Below are positions 8,945 through 18,557 of a stretch of DNA of 64,000 nucleotides, piece by piece. Each line of letters starts with the position of its first letter. Positions within the stretch are counted from its first letter, which is position 1. The DNA is taken from the NCBI GenBank assembly GCA_900537125.1, contig UNRJ01000008.1, positions 186,001 through 250,000 on the forward strand. Reading direction: 5' to 3'. The stretch is from Rhodobacteraceae bacterium Alg238-R152 (lineage in GTDB: Bacteria; Pseudomonadota; Alphaproteobacteria; Rhodobacterales; Rhodobacteraceae). The translations under genes were made by a program, and so were the position numbers. The notes under the pieces were generated by a model that was given only the letters and a program-made list of their open reading frames with translations, was not told where the DNA came from and did not search any database.

Positions 8945-9325
8945 TCAGCTGGGCAGAACCGCCACGTAGTCATTCGACATCCAAAGAGAGGATGACCCGG
9001 AAATGGCCAGTAAGGTGCCGTAAGCGATCAGTCCCAGATGCAGTACAACAATTGCATTGAGGAGATGCCCAAACGGCTGCTTTTGCGTTTTGTGACAAAA
9101 ACGACGCTGGGCCATTTTGGCACCAAGGGAGCCGCCACTCAGCGCCAGAAACAGCAGCGTCCGTTCTGAGATTCGGTCGTCGCCATGAATCGCCCGCTCT
9201 TTGTCCGCATGAAAATACGTATATGTGACCAAGTTCAACGCCAGCCAAAATACCACCACCAAACCCGTTAGGATAAGGGCGGGAAGGGCAGGGGATAGTG
9301 AATTTCCAACTGCTATGTCCAACAT
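8945..9325 (-). CDS. DUF1294 family small membrane protein
   Basis: A 126-residue inner-membrane protein with about three hydrophobic helices. The pattern DKERAI, RISERTLLFLALSGGSLGAKMAQ, and CHKTQKQPF matches the DUF1294 consensus (basic helix end, two glycines in the second helix, then HKT-x-K-x-x-F). Function is unknown. I take the ATG at 9325 as start (MLDIAVGNSL); the open frame runs up to 9403 but the extra residues are not membrane-protein-like and the ribosome binding site there is no better. The gene lies downstream of the RND pump terminator and is separate from that operon. Confidence 0.75.
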   Translation of the reverse strand: MLDIAVGNSLSPALPALILTGLVVVFWLALNLVTYTYFHADKERAIHGDDRISERTLLFLALSGGSLGAKMAQRRFCHKTQKQPFGHLLNAIVVLHLGLIAYGTLLAISGSSSLWMSNDYVAVLPS

Positions 9326-9415
9326 AAGAATGCGCCTGTTCAAAATCGTGTCGCGGTGTTGTGCTACACGTATAGGGCGAACTGAATGTAAAAAAAAGAA
9401 CATTATGGATGAATG

Positions 9416-9440
9416 AAAAACGCGCGCCCGAAGGCGCGCG
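9416..9440 (-). terminator. Intrinsic terminator of the RND efflux operon
   Basis: On the minus strand an 8-base-pair G/C stem (9433-9440 with 9421-9428) closes on a TTCG tetraloop and is followed by five T residues (complement of 9416-9420). It begins 25 bases after the stop of the RND pump gene. Confidence 0.9.
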
Positions 9441-9464
9441 CTTTATGGTCACTGTGATGACGCT

Positions 9465-12400
9465 TTACTCTGCGGCTTGAATGCCGCCGGGATCTGGGTC
9501 GTCATTGGCCGCTTTGCCCGATCTGGGGGCCTCCACTTCGGGCGCCAGATCATTTGGATCTACCTTGGCGATGCCTTTGCGGGACGTGCCTTGGCTGGAA
9601 GCGTTTGCCCCTTTGCCACTGGACACAATGTCCAAAGTCTCATCCCACATCAGCACAGGATGTTTCACCTTGCGAGCTGACCGACGCAAGGCCCAGTCCT
9701 GACCTGCGCGCGATGTGCGGCCAAAGGACAGCCGGGCCAGCAGTCGCATCATCCAATTGAAGTAGGTGCTGGCCCAAACCCGCGCAGCAAGCATGGAAGG
9801 GGTGAACACCAGTGTCAGAACCGTGGCAATGCCAAGACCAAACACCACCGCCGTTGCCAGCTGCTTCCACCACAGGGAGGTCGGGCTGTTGATCGAGTAG
9901 CCGCCGTTGATGAAATCAAGGCTGAGGCCAAACATCATCGGCGCCAGACCCGCCATCGTGGTGATGGTGGTCAGCAGCACCGGACGGATACGGCTTTGCG
10001 CTGTGCGCACAATCGCATCGATCCGCGGCATGTATTGGCTGTACTCTTGGTAGGTGTCGATCAGAACAATGTTGTTGTTCACCACAATCCCCGCCAGCGC
10101 CACAATGCCGGTGCCGGTCATGATGATCGAGAACGTTTGATCCATCACCAACATACCGACCAGAACCCCCGCCGTGGACAGGACCACCGCCAGAAGCACC
10201 AGCACCGAGTTGTAGAAGCTGTTGAATTGCGCCAGCAGGATCACAAACATCAATCCCAAAGCTGCCGAGAAGGCGCTCATCAAGAAGGCACCGGACTCGG
10301 CTTGCTCCTCCTGATCACCGGTCCATTCCCAATTGATCGACGTGCCAAACGGGGAGGTTTCCAGCCATTTGGTGAGGATCTCGATGCGCTCTGTTGCGGT
10401 CACGGGCACGCGTCGTGCGCCATCGTCCAGGGCGGCTTGAACCTGATTGACCGTTTCCGCTTCAGCAAGCTCAAAGACCGTGAAAGCATCACCGCTTGCG
10501 GCGGTGATCACCGTTTCATTTGTCGATGCCCCGGCGGGCAGAGATTTCAAAATAGCCAGCATTTTGAGATCGTCGCCTTCTCCAGTCTCAATCTTGACCA
10601 AGCCTGGTTCCACATCCGCTTTCACATCATAAAACCGTTCCTGACCAACGCGACTGATTGAGGCGCGTTTGGGCACTGGGAACCGGGTTACGAAGTTGGA
10701 CAGTGGCACCAGACCATCGTTGGTGCGCACCTTGAGCGTGTCCAGAGTGGACAACACCCGATCCTGATCTGGCAAACGCAGACGGATTTCAATCTCTTCA
10801 TCGGAACTTGCCACGCGCATGGTGTCTAGCAAGATACCACGTGTCACCAGCTGTACCATCGCGCCAACAGTGGCCACATCCGCGCCGTAGCGGCCCGCTT
10901 TGGCAACATCCACGTCAATTTGCCAATCGATGCCGGGCAGGGGCAACGTGTCCTCCACCAACGTCAGCCCTGGCGTTGCTTCAAAGGTTTCGCGCGCGGC
11001 ATTTGCCGCAGCGTTTAGTTCGTCCCAGCCATCGCCGCGAATACGCAGGTGAATTGGCTTGCCGGACCCCGGTCCCTGCTCAATTGGGCTGGTTTCCACA
11101 AAGAAGCCAGGCAACTTTGCCAGTTCCGCATTCAATTCACTCAGCACGCGGTTGCCGCCAAATTCGGGCGCGCTGACGTCTTTCTCTAGCAGATCAAAGA
11201 ACCACTTTTCCCGGGCAGTAGGACGGTCTTCCCAAGGGATGATTTCAAATTGAACCTGACCAACGGTGTCAGGCGGCGAGTTGCCACCACCAGGGCCACC
11301 GGTGTCCAAGCCACCTTTTCCCGCAAAGGAGAACACGTTCACAACCGCAGGGTGGGCCATAATGACTTTTTCCGCTGCGCGGACCATCTCATCTTTTTCG
11401 GTCAGCGAAAGGTTGCCGCGTGCGCGCACATAGGCAGTGGCTTGCTCTGGTTCAGTGGCCACAAAGAATTCAACGCCGTTGTTGTTCTCTCCGAAGTAGC
11501 TCAGCACGGAAATTACGGTGAAAACCACGGCTGCAATTGACACCAGAGGCATCACCGGGTTGCCGACAATAAAGCGCATCAAGTAGCCAAAGCCATTGTG
11601 GCGGAAGCCGGATTTCACCGCCCGACGTTTGCGCGTGATCTCTGCGGCGCTCAGCGTCACAGATGCAGCAAAGGCAGAGAGCACAAATATCACCGGGCCA
11701 ACTATCACGGGGCCCATGCCGGAGGCACCGTCCCCCATCACATAAGTTGGGTTCAGCATCTGCATCACACCAACAAACATGCCGTAGAGCGGGAAGGGCA
11801 CCAAAATTGCGCGGAGAACCCACGGGGTGCGCGACTTGAGCGCCTGTGACGCATGATCAAACACACGGCTCAAACGGCCGGAAATACCGCCCACAACCGG
11901 CAGGTAGATCAGCGCGACCAGCAGCGAAGCTGACAGAACAAAGATCATCGTGACCGGCAACATACCCATAAACTCGCCAGGCACACCTGGCCAAAACAGC
12001 ATTGGCAGGAAGGCACAAAGTGTGGTCGCTGTGGAGCTTACGATGGGCCAGAACATCCGCTGTGCCGCCTCAACATAGGCGTGCATCGGGCCCACGCCCT
12101 CTTTGATGCGCTTGTCGGCATATTCCACCACAACAATCGCACCATCCACCAGCATCCCTACTGCGAGGATCAGGCCAAACATCACCATGTTGGAGATGGT
12201 CACCCCCATCAGGGCGAGGAAGGCAAAACACAGCAAGAAAGATGCTGGAATGGCAAAACCCACCAGCATCGCAGCGCGGCTGCCAAGTGAGGCCAGCACC
12301 ACAATCATCACCAGCGCAATCGCGGTCAGAACAGAGCCCTCTAGCTGGCTCACCATCGAGCCCACAGTGCGGCTCTGGTCATTGGACGTGCCAACATGCA

Positions 12401-13349
12401 CAGCTGCCTGCAGTTCCTCAGGCCATTTTTCCTGTGCCTTGGCCAGTGTCTCTTTGATCTGCTCCACGGTGTCGATGATGTTGTAGCCTTTGCCTTTCAC
12501 CACCTGCAGCGCAACCGTGTTTTCACCATCAAACCGCGCGGTGCCCGCACGGTCTTCAAAGGTGAAGTTGATCTCGGCAAGATCGCCCAGCGTCACAATC
12601 CGCTCGCCGTTGGTTTTGACAGGCAGCTCATAAATGTCGCTGACATCGTTAAACGACGAAGGAATTTTGACCGAGAAAGTACCTTGATTGGTTTCCACCT
12701 CACCAGCAGCAATCAGCTGGTTGTTGTTTTGCACAACACTGATCAACTCAGGCGCGGTGACGTTGTAGGATTCCAACCGCAGCGGGTCGATCACCACCTC
12801 AACCATTTCATCACGGTTGCCCGCGATCGGTGCTTCGAGCACCGCGTCAATGGCCTCAAAGTCGTCCTGAAGATCTTTGGCCAAACGCGCCATAGTGCGT
12901 TCGGGTACATCACCGGACAGGTTGACAATCACAATTGGAAATTCAGAGAAGTTGATTTCCGAGATAGTGTATTGGTCCGCACCTTCCGGGAAATTGGCTT
13001 GCGCCGTGTTCATGGCGTCGCGCACGTCCGCGATGGTCGCGCTTTTGTCCCAGCCAAAATCAAATTCCAAAAGCAGAGAGGCGTGGTTCTCTGATGCGAT
13101 GCCGGTCATCTTGTCGAGGCCATCGAGATCGACGGCCTCGGTTTCCATTGGCTTCACCAGCAGGCTTTCCGCATCTTCGGCGGAAATCCCCGGATAGCTG
13201 ATGGAGACGTAGAGGATCGGAATGTCGATGTCCGGCTCACCTTCTTTTGGCAAGCTCGCGTAAGAGAAGGCGCCAATCACCAGGGAAATTACGATGAACG
13301 CCAAGATCATTCGGGCGCGTTCCGCAGCCCAGGTGATGGCTCCGGTCAT
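9465..13349 (-). CDS. RND-family efflux transporter, inner-membrane pump
   Basis: A 1294-residue proton-driven efflux pump of the HAE1/AcrB-like superfamily. The N-terminus (MTGAITWAAERARMILA, then PDIDIPILYVSISYPG), the DxGxxVD-like segment in TM4 (GMLVDGAIVVVEYAD) and a second set of helices near the C-terminus (GIVALAGIVVNNNIVLID) are clear. It is about 250 residues longer than a typical member: an extra hydrophobic stretch of about 100 residues sits between the two halves (from about ALKSRTPWVLRAIL to TRKRRAV), and there is a polar C-terminal tail of about 85 residues. Its start overlaps the stop of the adaptor gene by ATGA, so the two are co-translated. Substrate unknown. Confidence 0.93.
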   Translation of the reverse strand: MTGAITWAAERARMILAFIVISLVIGAFSYASLPKEGEPDIDIPILYVSISYPGISAEDAESLLVKPMETEAVDLDGLDKMTGIASENHASLLLEFDFGWDKSATIADVRDAMNTAQANFPEGADQYTISEINFSEFPIVIVNLSGDVPERTMARLAKDLQDDFEAIDAVLEAPIAGNRDEMVEVVIDPLRLESYNVTAPELISVVQNNNQLIAAGEVETNQGTFSVKIPSSFNDVSDIYELPVKTNGERIVTLGDLAEINFTFEDRAGTARFDGENTVALQVVKGKGYNIIDTVEQIKETLAKAQEKWPEELQAAVHVGTSNDQSRTVGSMVSQLEGSVLTAIALVMIVVLASLGSRAAMLVGFAIPASFLLCFAFLALMGVTISNMVMFGLILAVGMLVDGAIVVVEYADKRIKEGVGPMHAYVEAAQRMFWPIVSSTATTLCAFLPMLFWPGVPGEFMGMLPVTMIFVLSASLLVALIYLPVVGGISGRLSRVFDHASQALKSRTPWVLRAILVPFPLYGMFVGVMQMLNPTYVMGDGASGMGPVIVGPVIFVLSAFAASVTLSAAEITRKRRAVKSGFRHNGFGYLMRFIVGNPVMPLVSIAAVVFTVISVLSYFGENNNGVEFFVATEPEQATAYVRARGNLSLTEKDEMVRAAEKVIMAHPAVVNVFSFAGKGGLDTGGPGGGNSPPDTVGQVQFEIIPWEDRPTAREKWFFDLLEKDVSAPEFGGNRVLSELNAELAKLPGFFVETSPIEQGPGSGKPIHLRIRGDGWDELNAAANAARETFEATPGLTLVEDTLPLPGIDWQIDVDVAKAGRYGADVATVGAMVQLVTRGILLDTMRVASSDEEIEIRLRLPDQDRVLSTLDTLKVRTNDGLVPLSNFVTRFPVPKRASISRVGQERFYDVKADVEPGLVKIETGEGDDLKMLAILKSLPAGASTNETVITAASGDAFTVFELAEAETVNQVQAALDDGARRVPVTATERIEILTKWLETSPFGTSINWEWTGDQEEQAESGAFLMSAFSAALGLMFVILLAQFNSFYNSVLVLLAVVLSTAGVLVGMLVMDQTFSIIMTGTGIVALAGIVVNNNIVLIDTYQEYSQYMPRIDAIVRTAQSRIRPVLLTTITTMAGLAPMMFGLSLDFINGGYSINSPTSLWWKQLATAVVFGLGIATVLTLVFTPSMLAARVWASTYFNWMMRLLARLSFGRTSRAGQDWALRRSARKVKHPVLMWDETLDIVSSGKGANASSQGTSRKGIAKVDPNDLAPEVEAPRSGKAANDDPDPGGIQAAE

Positions 13350-14590
13350 TGGTCAAGCTCCCGATAGGTCGGGGCAACATGCACCCCTTCAATGACAAAC
13401 TCATGCCCGACCACAATCACGTCTGCTTTCTCTGGCAATCCGCCAACCCAGATCCCGTCCGTGCCATCCCGTAAAAGCGTCACAGCATTGAAAGCAACGA
13501 TGTCGCCAGCTTCAACAATGCGCACGCCCAAGACACCGTCGTCGTTCAAGGTCAAAGAGGACTGCGGCAGGAAGTGCGCTGCTGCGCCGTCCGAGGAGAT
13601 CAAGATTTCTGCAGTTTGACCGTCGCGGATCGACATGTCTTCGTTGGGCACCGTGACTTCCACACGGAACGTACGAGTCTGCGGGTCGGCTGACCGCGAC
13701 ACAAAAGTCACTTGTCCGGTTACTTCTTGACCCGTTGTCAGGCGTGCACCAGCCAAAAAGCCTTCGCTGACGCGGTTGATGTCGGTTTCGGGCACAAAAC
13801 CCACAACCCGAATTGGATCGAGACGCAAAACGGTGCCGCACAGGCTGCCTGGCTGCATCAAGCTTCCGAGTTCGGCAGTCTTGCTTTCCAGCAAACCGTC
13901 AAATGGTGCAACCATGCTCAGGCGCTCTACTTCGCGCTCAGCAGCTGCCACCAGGGCCTGCGCTGATTCGATACCGGCTTGTGTGCTTTCCAACCCTGAT
14001 GTGGCAGACTGGATCGACGCCTCAGCGGCGCGCACACTTGCTGCGGTGCTGGCAACCCGTGTTGAGGAGGCAAAGCCACCTTCTGACAGCTTGCGGGCCG
14101 CATTGTCGTTAATTCTGGCTTCTTCCAGCCGGGCTTCCGCCTCGGCCACCACGGCTTGAGCGCTTGGAACGCGGGCTTGGGCCTCTAACAAGCGTGCCTT
14201 GGCTTCTGCCAAAACGGCGCTGCTCGTGCCGACGTCGAGGCGGCAGAGTTCTTGGCCTGCTGTCACACTTGCTCCGCGTCTCAGCGGCTCAGAGATCACC
14301 AAACCACTGGTTTCCGCGCGAACCTCAACCTCGCGGTCTGCTTCAGTTTCGCCACGCAACACAACGGCGCTATCGATGGTGCGCGCCTCGCTGCGAACGG
14401 CAACGACGCGAATGAGCTGCGCCACCTCTTGTTCAAGCGCGACACTGTCTTTGTCAGCTTCAACAACCTCTTCAGTAGGTTCTGCGCTTGCGCTCCCACT
14501 GGCAAAAGCAAGCAAGCGATCACGCTCAACCACAATGAAATACAATAATGCCGACACGATAAGTGCGGTCAGAACCGGTATAAGCCGCAT
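13346..14590 (-). CDS. RND efflux periplasmic adaptor (membrane fusion protein)
   Basis: A 414-residue HlyD/AcrA-type adaptor that links the RND pump to an outer-membrane channel. It has an N-terminal membrane helix (IPVLTALIVSALLYFIVV), a first half of the lipoyl domain (AETSGLVISEPLRRGASVTAGQELCRLD), a long Ala/Glu-rich coiled-coil hairpin (about residues 120-215), the second lipoyl half (APFDGLLESKTAELG) and beta-barrel segments (RTFRVEVTVPNEDMSIRDGQ). It is the first gene of the operon with the pump; no outer-membrane factor is encoded nearby. The 226 bases up to the divergent yfgM-like gene must hold both promoters. Confidence 0.93.
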   Translation of the reverse strand: MRLIPVLTALIVSALLYFIVVERDRLLAFASGSASAEPTEEVVEADKDSVALEQEVAQLIRVVAVRSEARTIDSAVVLRGETEADREVEVRAETSGLVISEPLRRGASVTAGQELCRLDVGTSSAVLAEAKARLLEAQARVPSAQAVVAEAEARLEEARINDNAARKLSEGGFASSTRVASTAASVRAAEASIQSATSGLESTQAGIESAQALVAAAEREVERLSMVAPFDGLLESKTAELGSLMQPGSLCGTVLRLDPIRVVGFVPETDINRVSEGFLAGARLTTGQEVTGQVTFVSRSADPQTRTFRVEVTVPNEDMSIRDGQTAEILISSDGAAAHFLPQSSLTLNDDGVLGVRIVEAGDIVAFNAVTLLRDGTDGIWVGGLPEKADVIVVGHEFVIEGVHVAPTYRELDQ

Positions 14591-14816
14591 AGTAGGGACC
14601 CTGTTGTTTTACGTGCGCCCTCCCGCGCACAAATATTCAAGGACATATTGGCTCTCGCGCGACGAGAAACAACCTCAGTTTTTAAAATTTGGACTCATCG
14701 GTTCAAAATAGTCTGAAATTTCGGAAACTGTACCTGCCATCATGGTCGGTTGACCACGGTACTTGGCACTTTGAAAACAAAACGATAAGACAAGGCAAAC
14801 CGACAGGAGAGCAGGC

Positions 14817-15497
14817 GTGAGCAATACCGACAGTTTCATTGAAGAAGTCACCGAAGAAGTGCGCCGGGATCGCCTATTTATGTTGATGCGCCGCTTTGGC
14901 TGGATCGCTGTTTTGGTGGTTGTGGCCATCGTCGCTGCGGCGGCCGCAAACGAATACCAAAAGAGCAAAGCCCGTACCGCGGCGGAGAATACGGGCGACG
15001 CATTGATTGCGGCGGTGTCTTCCAGCGACTCAGAAGAGCGTGTGGCTGAGCTTGATGCGCTGACCACTGAGTCGCCTGATGCTCAGGTGGTGGCAGACAT
15101 GCTGTTGGCGACACATCAGATCGAAGTTGGCGCGGGTGCTGATGCGGCGCAAACTCTGACCGGCATCTCAACCAGCGATCTTGAGACACCAGAGATCTAT
15201 CGCCAGATCGCCGCCTTCAAAGCGGTTTTGGCCGGTGCCAAAGACACGCCGATTGCGGATCGCCGGCGTTCACTGGAAGCTTTGGCCGGAGCTGGCATGC
15301 CACTTGCCTTGCCCGCTCAAGAACAACTTGCGCTGCTCAGCTTAGAAGACGGCGACGTCGAGGGCGCCATTGCGCAACTTCAGGCGCTTATTCAAGATGC
15401 AGCGGTCACCTCGGGCTTGCGCAACCGCGCGACGCAGTTGATTGTGGCATTGGGCGGAACACCTGCGGAATCCGCGCCTGTTCTGGCCGATCAGTAA
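14817..15497 (+). CDS. YfgM-like tetratricopeptide protein (ancillary SecYEG subunit family)
   Basis: A 226-residue protein with a short cytoplasmic N-terminus, one transmembrane helix (about 28-46, FGWIAVLVVVAIVAAAAA) and a periplasmic helical repeat region matching the TPR_21/YfgM family. In E. coli YfgM associates with SecYEG and PpiD. The start is a GTG at 14817 with AGGAGA about 7 bases upstream. The order yfgM-bamB-der is the same as in E. coli and supports the assignment; the three genes read as one operon (9-48 bases apart). Confidence 0.85.
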   Translation: MSNTDSFIEEVTEEVRRDRLFMLMRRFGWIAVLVVVAIVAAAAANEYQKSKARTAAENTGDALIAAVSSSDSEERVAELDALTTESPDAQVVADMLLATHQIEVGAGADAAQTLTGISTSDLETPEIYRQIAAFKAVLAGAKDTPIADRRRSLEALAGAGMPLALPAQEQLALLSLEDGDVEGAIAQLQALIQDAAVTSGLRNRATQLIVALGGTPAESAPVLADQ

Positions 15498-15521
15498 TAT
15501 TGCAGGGTGGGGGACTCAGCA

Positions 15522-16826
15522 GTGAAACGTAAGTCTTGGATTTTGTCAGTTGGCGTAGCTGCCGCTGCACTTCTGTCGGCCTGCGCCGAGCCAGAGATCA
15601 TCTTGGTTGGCGATCGTGAGGATTTGATTCCCTCAGAAGAGGCAGTCGAAAACCAAGATCTGGCAATTGGTCTGCCGGCTCAAAGCAAAAACGCCAACTG
15701 GACCGGGCGGATAGGGACGCCCAGTACCCGGACCGCCAACGCAGTGTTGTCGCAACGTCCTGCTGTCTTGTGGTCGACTGCGATTGGCAAAGGCGAGTCG
15801 CGCAAATCCCGTATTACCGCAGACCCTGTGGTCGCTGATGGCCGCATTTTCACCGTTGATGCTGAGGCAACTGTTACGGCGACAACCACCGGCGGGCAGG
15901 TGCTCTGGTCCCGCGATATGACACCTCCAAACGACAAAGCCGGACAGGCCTCGACCGGCGGTCTGGCTTATGGCAAAGGCAAGCTTTTTGTGACCACTGG
16001 CTTTGGCAGCATTCGTGCGCTGAACCCGGCCACTGGTGCCGACCTGTGGGAACAGAAATTCCAATCCGTAGGCAGCGGGACACCCACAATCTATGGGGAT
16101 TTAGTTTATGTTGTGTCCGGAGATGCAACCGCTTGGGCTTTGGAAATTGAGACCGGTAAGATTGCTTGGCAACTTCTATCCATTCCAAATGTGCAAAACG
16201 TACAAAGCCCGGCCGCACCTGCCGTCACAGATCGTTTGGCGATCTTCCCGTATGGATCGGGGGAAATCCAAGCCGCTTTCCGTCGTGGTGGTGTGTCGCG
16301 CTGGACAGCGGGATTGTCGGACACCCGTCCGGGCCGCGCAGTAAACACGGTGGGGGATATTTCCGGCGATCCGGTTGTTGTCGGCGATACAGTTTATGTG
16401 GCCAACCATTCTGGTCGCATGGCCGCAATTGATACTGAAACCGGTGTCCGCAAGTGGACGGCTGATCACGGTTCTCTGAGCCCGGTCTTCCCTGCAGGTG
16501 GCTCGCTTTTCCTGGTGTCTGAAACAAATGAGCTGTTGCGGCTTGATGCCCGAGACGGCACCCGCATCTGGGGTCACACGCTGCCGCAGTTTATCAAGGA
16601 CAACCCAAAGAAGCAGTCCGCTGTGCACGCGCATTACGGCCCGATTCTTGCGGGTGGCCAGTTGGTTGTCGCCTCCACCGATGACGTGGTCCGCTTCTAC
16701 GATCCACGCAATGGGTTGCTGACACACACCGTGGAATTGCCGCATGGCGCGGCCACCAATCCGGTTGTGGCGGGGGGCGTTCTCTACGTGGTGAACCGCA
16801 AAGGCGAATTGTACGCTTTCCGTTGA
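15522..16826 (+). CDS. bamB: Outer-membrane protein assembly factor BamB (lipoprotein)
   Basis: A 434-residue beta-propeller lipoprotein of the BAM complex, which folds outer-membrane proteins. The signal peptide MKRKSWILSVG...LLSAC ends in a lipobox with the acylated Cys. PQQ-like propeller repeats follow, seen as recurring patterns such as G-x-L-x-x-L-x-x-x-T-G (IRALNPATGADLWEQ, AWALEIETGKIAWQ, MAAIDTETGVRKWT). I prefer the GTG at 15522 because it places the basic residues and hydrophobic core as in a normal signal peptide and has GGTGGGGGA 8-16 bases upstream; the frame also opens at a GTG at 15507. It lies between the yfgM-like gene and der. Confidence 0.92.
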   Translation: MKRKSWILSVGVAAAALLSACAEPEIILVGDREDLIPSEEAVENQDLAIGLPAQSKNANWTGRIGTPSTRTANAVLSQRPAVLWSTAIGKGESRKSRITADPVVADGRIFTVDAEATVTATTTGGQVLWSRDMTPPNDKAGQASTGGLAYGKGKLFVTTGFGSIRALNPATGADLWEQKFQSVGSGTPTIYGDLVYVVSGDATAWALEIETGKIAWQLLSIPNVQNVQSPAAPAVTDRLAIFPYGSGEIQAAFRRGGVSRWTAGLSDTRPGRAVNTVGDISGDPVVVGDTVYVANHSGRMAAIDTETGVRKWTADHGSLSPVFPAGGSLFLVSETNELLRLDARDGTRIWGHTLPQFIKDNPKKQSAVHAHYGPILAGGQLVVASTDDVVRFYDPRNGLLTHTVELPHGAATNPVVAGGVLYVVNRKGELYAFR

Positions 16827-16874
16827 CGCATTTATGATGTATCGGGGCGACTTCAGACGTTCCGGAGATCTGTC

Positions 16875-18365
16875 ATGAGTTTTACGCTCGCCATCGTGGG
16901 CCGCCCAAATGTGGGCAAATCCACCCTGTTCAATCGCCTTGTGGGCAAAAAACTGGCGTTGGTTGACGACCAGCCTGGCGTCACGCGGGATTTGCGTGAA
17001 GGGGATGCCAAATTGGCGGACCTGAAATTCACCGTGATTGACACTGCCGGTTTGGAAGACGCCACCGACGACAGTTTGGAAGGCCGCATGCGGCGGTTGA
17101 CCGAACGCGCGGTGGATATGGCGGACGTGTGCCTGTTTATGATTGATGCACGCGCGGGCGTGACACCAACCGATATGATCTTTGCAGAAATCCTGCGCAA
17201 ACGCTCTGCCCATGTGATCCTCGCGGCCAACAAAGGCGAAGGTCGGGCGGCGGATGCCGGCGTGATCGAAGCCTACTCTCTTGGACTTGGCGAACCGATC
17301 CGCCTGTCTGCGGAGCACGGTGAGGGTCTGAATGACCTTTACACACACCTCATGCCAATTGCGGACGATTTTACCAGCAAAGCCGAGGCCTTGTCTGATG
17401 AAGTTGAAGTGGATGTGGAGCTGGATGAGGAGGATGAAGATGAGCATTTTGATCCTGAAAACCAGAAACCGTCCCAACTGATCACCGAGCATCGTCCTTT
17501 GCAAATCGCTGTGGTGGGCCGCCCCAATGCCGGCAAGTCCACCTTGATCAATCAGATCATTGGGGAGGATCGTCTTCTTACAGGTCCGGAGGCTGGCATC
17601 ACCCGCGATGCGATCAGCCTGCGCACCACGTGGAACGACACGCCGATGCGGATTTTTGACACCGCTGGCATGCGTAAAAAAGCCAAGGTGCAGGACAAGC
17701 TGGAAAAGCTCTCCGTAGGAGACGGTCTGCGCGCGGTGAAATTTGCCGAAGTGGTTGTGGTGCTGCTGGACGCGGCGATTCCCTTTGAACAGCAAGACCT
17801 GCGCATTGCCGATTTGGCAGAGCGCGAAGGCCGCGCTGTGGTGGTGGCTGTCAATAAGTGGGACATCGAGGAACACAAACAAGAGAAGCTGCGCGACCTC
17901 AAAGAGTCGTTCAACCGGCTTCTGCCACAGCTGCGCGGTGCGCCGCTGATCACAGTATCGGCCAAAACCGGCCGTGGCTTGGACCGCTTGAACGAAGCGA
18001 TTCTGCGGGCATATGACACCTGGAACCGTCGTATTCCGACGTCCTGGCTGAACCGTTGGCTGGTGGAGATGCTGCAACAGCACCCGCCACCCGCGCCGCA
18101 GGGCAAACGCATCAAACTGCGCTACATGACGCAGGCCAAAACCCGTCCCCCTGGGTTTGTGGTGATGTGTTCGCACCCGGACAAACTCCCGGAAAGTTAT
18201 TCGCGCTATTTGGTGAACGGTCTGCGGGAAACCTTTGACATGCCGGGCACGCCCATTCGCTTGTTTATGCGCGGGCAGGGCGACAAGAACCCCTATAAGG
18301 GCAAAAAGAAGTCGACCCCGTCACGTCTGCGCAAACACCTCAAAGGCCGTGACGCCGGCTTTTAG
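16875..18365 (+). CDS. der: Ribosome biogenesis GTPase Der (EngA)
   Basis: A 496-residue GTPase with two tandem G domains and a C-terminal KH-like domain, needed for 50S ribosome assembly. The first domain has GRPNVGKST (residues 8-16), DTAG and AANK; the second has [13 protein letters not shown] and NKWD. Between them is a strongly acidic linker ([15 protein letters not shown]) as in many Der proteins. The C-terminus has the expected [13 protein letters not shown]. The ATG at 16875 follows CGGAGAT. It closes the yfgM-bamB-der cluster. Confidence 0.97.
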   Translation: MSFTLAIVGRPNVGKSTLFNRLVGKKLALVDDQPGVTRDLREGDAKLADLKFTVIDTAGLEDATDDSLEGRMRRLTERAVDMADVCLFMIDARAGVTPTDMIFAEILRKRSAHVILAANKGEGRAADAGVIEAYSLGLGEPIRLSAEHGEGLNDLYTHLMPIADDFTSKAEALSDEVEVDVELDEEDEDEHFDPENQKPSQLITEHRPLQIAVVGRPNAGKSTLINQIIGEDRLLTGPEAGITRDAISLRTTWNDTPMRIFDTAGMRKKAKVQDKLEKLSVGDGLRAVKFAEVVVVLLDAAIPFEQQDLRIADLAEREGRAVVVAVNKWDIEEHKQEKLRDLKESFNRLLPQLRGAPLITVSAKTGRGLDRLNEAILRAYDTWNRRIPTSWLNRWLVEMLQQHPPPAPQGKRIKLRYMTQAKTRPPGFVVMCSHPDKLPESYSRYLVNGLRETFDMPGTPIRLFMRGQGDKNPYKGKKKSTPSRLRKHLKGRDAGF

Positions 18366-18557
18366 GCACGCTCACAGTATTACGCTTAAGTTTTCCGTCG
18401 CCGGGCAGGTATCTGCGCGGCGACTGCGCATTGTGGTGACATAAATTCGCGTTATAGTCTTGTTAGGTGGTCCATACATTCCGGGACTGCGTGTGTCTTG
18501 ATACCCAGGTCTGAAAAGGCCCAGGCGGAAATATTGATTTAAGAAGAGAGGTTTGCG

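Noticed and set aside
16176-18176. A 666-codon minus-strand open frame opposite bamB and der
   Set aside because: Length comes from the high-GC codon pattern of the sense genes; the product has no recognisable feature and both sense genes are certain.
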